A stretch of DNA of 39,069 bases from Bacteroidia bacterium. GTDB lineage: Bacteria > Bacteroidota > Bacteroidia > SpSt-205. Every line of letters starts with the position of its first letter. Within the stretch, counting starts at the first letter, position 1. The translations under genes were made by a program, and so were the position numbers. Location: NCBI GenBank assembly GCA_025062295.1, contig JANXAJ010000018.1, positions 1 through 39,069 on the forward strand. The letters run 5' to 3'. Shown piece after piece: positions 36,201 to 39,069 of the stretch. Below the pieces are notes generated by a model. It saw only the letters and a program-made list of their open reading frames with translations, had not been told where the DNA came from and ran no database searches.

Positions 36201-38939
36201 GATCAAGCTGTGTGCGTCTCTGCTGGCACTTTGAGCTTAGATGCAACTACGACTCCCGCTGCTGATAACTATGAATGGGTCGTGAATGGCAGTGTCGTTT
36301 CAGGTGTGAATACCCCTACCTATGACCTTCCACTCGCGCTGGGCACCCACGAAGTGATTGCACGGGCGATTTTCAATAATACACGCGGTCTGAATAATGG
36401 GGCGATCTGCTTGGCAGATACTACGGCAGATACTCTCTTAGTAGAAGTTACTGCGCCTGCTTCTCCGCCGCCTGCTATGGATTTGGGTGGAGATCGCGTG
36501 GTATGCGTAGCTGCAGGAACCCTTACCCTCTCCGTAGCCTCAGGCGCAGATACTTATGAATGGAGCATTGATGGAGTGGTAGTACCAGGCGCTACCACCA
36601 ACACATTTGACCTTCCCCTTGCAGTGGGAACCTCCACTGTGAAGGTGCGGGCTATCAATAATCCTCCCAGTGGCTCGGCTTGCACAGCGTCTTTAGATTC
36701 TGAAGATCAAATACAGGTGACCGTGACGGATGTAGCGCCCATACCGCCTGCGATGAACTTAGGCGCTGATCGGACGGTATGTGTGTCTGATGGACCTTTC
36801 ACCTTTTCTGTGGCTTCTGGGGCTCAGGTGTATGAATGGAGCGTGAATGGGAATGTCGTAGCCACGGGATCTGCTTCTTCTGTCAATCTGTCTCTCCCGG
36901 TAGGTACTCATTTAGTTCGTGTGCGGGCTATCAATAATCCTCCCAACGGCTCTGTGTGTGGCTCCGCCATTTCACAGGATGAAGTAGAGGTGAGGGTTAC
37001 GGATGTAGCGCCTGCACCGCCTGCGATGAACTTGGGTAGTGATCGGACAGTGTGTGTGTCAGAAGGGTCTATCACCTTCTCTGTAGCGCCTGGAGCTCAG
37101 GTGTATGAGTGGAGCGTGAATGGAAATGTGGTAGCGTCAGGTTCTAATCCTACCTTCAATCTCACATTAGCTGTTGGGACTTATACAGTGAAAGTGCGAG
37201 CCATCAACAACCCTCCTACCGGCTCGGTTTGCGTAGCCTCTGCGGTTTCGGAGGATGAAGTAGTGGTGAGTGTAACCCCTGCGGCTTCTGCACCGCCTGT
37301 GATGAACTTGGGTAGTGATCGGACAGTGTGTGTGTCAGAAGGGTCTATCACCTTCTCTGTAGCGCCTGGAGCTCAGGTGTATGAGTGGAGCGTGAATGGG
37401 GATGTGGTACAGAGTGGTTCTAGTTCCACCTTTGTGCTTTCCCTCGTAGTGGGCACACACACAGTTAGGGTAAGAGCGATTAATGAACCTCCTTCAGGCT
37501 CCGCCTGTACCCCTCAAATTTCAGAGGATGAGGTAGTAATTACAGTAACTCCTGCAGCGAATCAGCCACCTGTGATGGATTTGGGTGATCCTCGGAATCT
37601 CTGTACATCTGATGTCTTCTACACTTTCTCTGTAGAGCCTGGTGCAGATGTGTATGAGTGGAGCGTCAATGGAGACGTAGTCCAGACAGGATCCAGTTCA
37701 GTATTTCTCTTTAGCCTTGCAGTAGGTACCTATGATATAAGAGTCCGAGCAATTAACAATCCACCATCAAACTCAGTCTGCACTGAGCCAGCAGTTTCTG
37801 AGGATAATGTCTTAATTGTCGTCGAAGATGCAGCTCCTGCTCCTCCTGCGATGGATCTGGGCGGGGATAGAGTAGTATGTGTCTCGCAAGGCTCTCTTTC
37901 TTTCTCGGTCTCTTCTGGAGCAGATGGATATGAGTGGTTTGTGAATGGATCCCTTGTCCAGTCAGGCATAGGTCCTTTTGCTCCTACTACCTATACCCTG
38001 TCTCTGACCGTGGGTACTCATTCAGTACGTGTGCGAGCTACCAACTTAGCAGGGCTGAGAGGAGGGTGTGCTAACTCTATATCTGAAGATGAGATCACGG
38101 TCACAGTAACAGAGGCTCCTTCTCAACCGCCTGTAGTGGACTTAGGAGGAGACAGGGCTATATGTGTAACAGAGGGATCACTTACCCTCTCTGTAGATGC
38201 AGGTGCGGAGGCATATGAGTGGAGTGTGGATGGGAATATAGTTGCGGGAGCAAATGGTCCTACTTTCACTCTGCCATTAGCGGTGGGCATCTATGCAGTG
38301 CAGGTGCGGGCTGTGAATAATCCACCTGCTGGCTCCGTCTGCGACCCAGCCGTAACAACAGATGAAGTCGTCATAGAGGTTTCGCCTGCTCCAGAGGTTG
38401 CTATCCGGGCTGGGAGTACTGCATACGAGAATGGTGACACGCTATACGCTGTAGGAGAAGATTCTATCTCTGTTATCTTCTCTGACTCTACAACTACGCC
38501 TGGCAATACCTACACTTGGCAGGTGTATGAACCTGATAGCACTACGCCTACGCTAGTCTCTACGGAAGACACAGTGAGCTTTGTATTTAGGCGGTCTGGC
38601 ACATATGTAGTCATCCTAATCTCTCAAAATGGCGGATGTGAGGAGAGAGATACTCTGTATGTGGATGTTACGCTTTCCACAAGTACAGCCCTTTCTCTTT
38701 CCATGGGTACCTTCGCTGCTTTCCCCAATCCGAACTCTGGTACCTTTACGGTGACGATGCCCATAGTGGGTACATATGAGCTTCGGGTTGTAGATGGAGC
38801 AGGGAAAGTTGTTTACGCCGGTAGGATAGAAGGTACGGATCGGACAGAGGTACGAGTCAACCTTCCTGCTGGGGTCTATCAACTTCTTATCTCAGGGGAG
38901 GGGCGAAGTGCTTGTCTCAGACTTCTTCTCGTGGATTGA
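33300..38939 (+). CDS. giant surface adhesin: beta-helix, eight Ig-like repeats, T9SS type A sorting domain
   Basis: An 1879-residue cargo protein. A signal peptide (VLTGVWQMSMFA before QP) leads into a right-handed beta-helix (about 30-560, with GVTIEGCRID, NVTIRQNRISG and YAGIYLG-type rungs). About 575-780 holds two Ig-like modules, followed by a stretch like a bacterial pre-peptidase C-terminal domain (about 790-955). Residues about 962-1698 form eight tandem repeats of about 92 residues. Each starts near LGxDRxVC, continues YEWSVNG, then VGT and VRVRAINNPP, and carries a second Cys (GSVC), suggesting one disulfide per repeat. A PKD-like module and the type A sorting domain (about 1801-1879: FPNPNSGTFTV, LPAGVYQLLIS) close the protein. 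Adhesion, possibly to polysaccharide through the beta-helix, is the likely role. An intrinsic terminator follows. Confidence 0.88.
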   Translation: MWYQRLIPVIVLTGVWQMSMFAQPLSGTYTIVGVGQVNNPNTEFETIQQALTALQTRGANGDVVITLPPGTQWHPSQEPTILTLSTYTCTGCNVSLVLDTTVSLDKSPASSAGSRFVFRITGTIQNFTIDGKGKFRFKSTTSAAGSGTGTAVIGLVSTATLPLVVQNFRVKDLILAGSGIGTTGTYAGIYLGPDASLTTGSLLSTSNVSGVTIEGCRIDTLNIPLHLRAARPLAQNLTVSGNQIGLTSVSSWGGASNTGGIHVLGWRNVTIRQNRISGVQTSTNYQIAGIRLDTCENFLIEANWIHGIRYTGDNGWGEYGIFVQLPSTFAPTSTHRILNNMIADIVGDAWNSFTGYVSGIAVNATAALTNARLSIYHNSIHLFGNNTNSNYASGTPGEGSVAISIGGNISGGVDIQGNILQNTLRTSQAGSKAAYGIIFFSTAALTSVTVNYNAYYIMAPGVSSNHIGRVGSTINPTYYTTFSAWQGAPFNPEGNGIELPSSVPFTSNIDLHLDPTVATLVVNRGNSAFNGVIQDYDGQNRPLPNPPPGAYNDPGTHPDIGADEVDGTYVSCPSVLEADEISLSPAAPEAGQNIIVSVANPANLSGILTLRWSTNGGVTWTTVGVTPASFPYTIPAPLASNFPAQLRVELIATNVPGCNPPLPTDTARASVTISCPSSFTAGGNTLNIVQDTVLFGATIVLNASPSPAPQYIIQWSHDRSTWNNVMYSGTFPVTIITPSSGLPSIPANLYIRLVAQNYPGCSPTQDVSEIDSVALIERAGNRQSSAIPVSLTYNAGAGRWEATIQDSTNGPGTSNEYGLDGALGGNPRGTGARDVFYLLTLPVCLDSLVLNTCNTGTTYDTRINVINLADPDTTANDDQGLAACPSVHGYSFPQYTSQVRIIGFQGSRRIIPSVPTTPTRDTLTLQRGHQLLIIMEGYSSADRGKFTLRIEGYGPAPSNRPKPSLGADQAVCVSAGTLSLDATTTPAADNYEWVVNGSVVSGVNTPTYDLPLALGTHEVIARAIFNNTRGLNNGAICLADTTADTLLVEVTAPASPPPAMDLGGDRVVCVAAGTLTLSVASGADTYEWSIDGVVVPGATTNTFDLPLAVGTSTVKVRAINNPPSGSACTASLDSEDQIQVTVTDVAPIPPAMNLGADRTVCVSDGPFTFSVASGAQVYEWSVNGNVVATGSASSVNLSLPVGTHLVRVRAINNPPNGSVCGSAISQDEVEVRVTDVAPAPPAMNLGSDRTVCVSEGSITFSVAPGAQVYEWSVNGNVVASGSNPTFNLTLAVGTYTVKVRAINNPPTGSVCVASAVSEDEVVVSVTPAASAPPVMNLGSDRTVCVSEGSITFSVAPGAQVYEWSVNGDVVQSGSSSTFVLSLVVGTHTVRVRAINEPPSGSACTPQISEDEVVITVTPAANQPPVMDLGDPRNLCTSDVFYTFSVEPGADVYEWSVNGDVVQTGSSSVFLFSLAVGTYDIRVRAINNPPSNSVCTEPAVSEDNVLIVVEDAAPAPPAMDLGGDRVVCVSQGSLSFSVSSGADGYEWFVNGSLVQSGIGPFAPTTYTLSLTVGTHSVRVRATNLAGLRGGCANSISEDEITVTVTEAPSQPPVVDLGGDRAICVTEGSLTLSVDAGAEAYEWSVDGNIVAGANGPTFTLPLAVGIYAVQVRAVNNPPAGSVCDPAVTTDEVVIEVSPAPEVAIRAGSTAYENGDTLYAVGEDSISVIFSDSTTTPGNTYTWQVYEPDSTTPTLVSTEDTVSFVFRRSGTYVVILISQNGGCEERDTLYVDVTLSTSTALSLSMGTFAAFPNPNSGTFTVTMPIVGTYELRVVDGAGKVVYAGRIEGTDRTEVRVNLPAGVYQLLISGEGRSACLRLLLVD
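36183..38395 (+). repeat. eight tandem Ig-like coding repeats (period 273-294 bp)
   Basis: Unit starts at about 36183, 36477, 36753, 37026, 37302, 37575, 37851 and 38136. Units four and five share a 99-bp stretch without a single difference (37025-37123 and 37301-37399, offset 276 bp), while outer units are much more diverged. Confidence 0.9.
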
Positions 38940-38968
38940 AGCTTAGGCTTTCGTACCTAATCCATGAA

Positions 38969-38999
38969 GGGGCGGGGCAAAGGCTCCGCCCTCTTTCTT
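38969..38999 (+). terminator. intrinsic terminator after the giant cargo gene
   Basis: Stem GGGCGG (38970-38975) with CCGCCC (38986-38991), extended inward by three pairs including one G-T, closed by a 4-nt loop, then TCTTTCTT. It lies 30 bp after the stop codon. The only convincing hairpin-plus-T-run in the window. Confidence 0.75.
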
Positions 39000-39069
39000 A
39001 ATGAAGGTTCTGAAGTCCAATCTGTGGGAGGGAGGGTGTGCTCAATAGGTTCTCTGAGCGGCGGCAGCC

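Noticed and set aside
36183-38395. Tandem repeats considered as a CRISPR-like or non-coding array
   Set aside because: The repeats are in frame, about 92 codons long and encode Ig-like modules; there are no short spacers.
38957-39069. Minus-strand open frame running off the right edge (ends RPFMD)
   Set aside because: It would read through the terminator hairpin of the cargo gene, another frame also ends nearby, and too little is visible to call a gene.

Overview
The window reads as chromosomal DNA of a Bacteroidota member, probably an uncultivated lineage; class cannot be fixed from sequence alone. Four things point there: several large secreted proteins with type IX secretion system (T9SS) sorting domains of both type A and type B (gliding-motility-associated CHU_C), a PorV/PorQ-family outer-membrane protein, a bacillithiol-pathway BshB1-like deacetylase, and the Bacteroidota promoter -7 element TAnnTTTG immediately in front of many genes, with little sign of Shine-Dalgarno sequences. 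I see no insertion sequence, integrase, phage gene or CRISPR array.

Layout. 1-4635 (minus): a large outer-membrane beta-barrel family protein, then an enoyl-CoA hydratase-family enzyme and a short PyrR-like phosphoribosyltransferase. 4859-8367: a T9SS type A cargo protein (plus) converging on a lipoprotein (minus). 8478-10402 (plus): an uncharacterised three-gene operon of overlapping genes, centred on a protein with two V4R-like domains. 10403-10873: non-coding. 10874-13065: bshB1 (minus) and a beta-propeller/PKD secreted protein (plus) fired from one compact divergent promoter. 13052-19420 (minus): one tightly packed operon SDR - DUF1015 - maf - TPR/SpoIIE phosphatase - PorV-like protein. 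19448-22276 (minus): uvrA. 22341-27196 (plus): rseP - TPR protein - adk - ribBA, each start touching or close to the previous stop. 27197-28378: mostly non-coding, with tRNA-Asn(GUU). 28379-30439 (minus): a dipeptidyl-peptidase-IV-like S9 peptidase. 30528-38939 (plus): two large T9SS cargo adhesins, the second with eight tandem Ig-like repeats, closed by an intrinsic terminator.

How the genes fit together. Surface biology dominates: four T9SS- or barrel-type surface proteins, a PorV-like factor co-transcribed with a membrane-anchored PP2C/SpoIIE phosphatase, an S9 peptidase suited to extracytoplasmic peptides, and RseP, the site-2 protease for envelope signalling. Housekeeping genes (uvrA, adk, ribBA, maf, bshB1, tRNA-Asn) are interleaved.

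The most striking regional pattern is regulatory. Seven protein-coding units and the tRNA carry an exact TAnnTTTG box ending 4-12 nt before the start codon or mature tRNA end, and five more carry a one-mismatch version 3-8 nt away. If the usual Bacteroidota spacing to the transcription start holds, many of these mRNAs would be leaderless or nearly so. The best candidate for an undescribed system is the three-gene V4R operon at 8478-10402.
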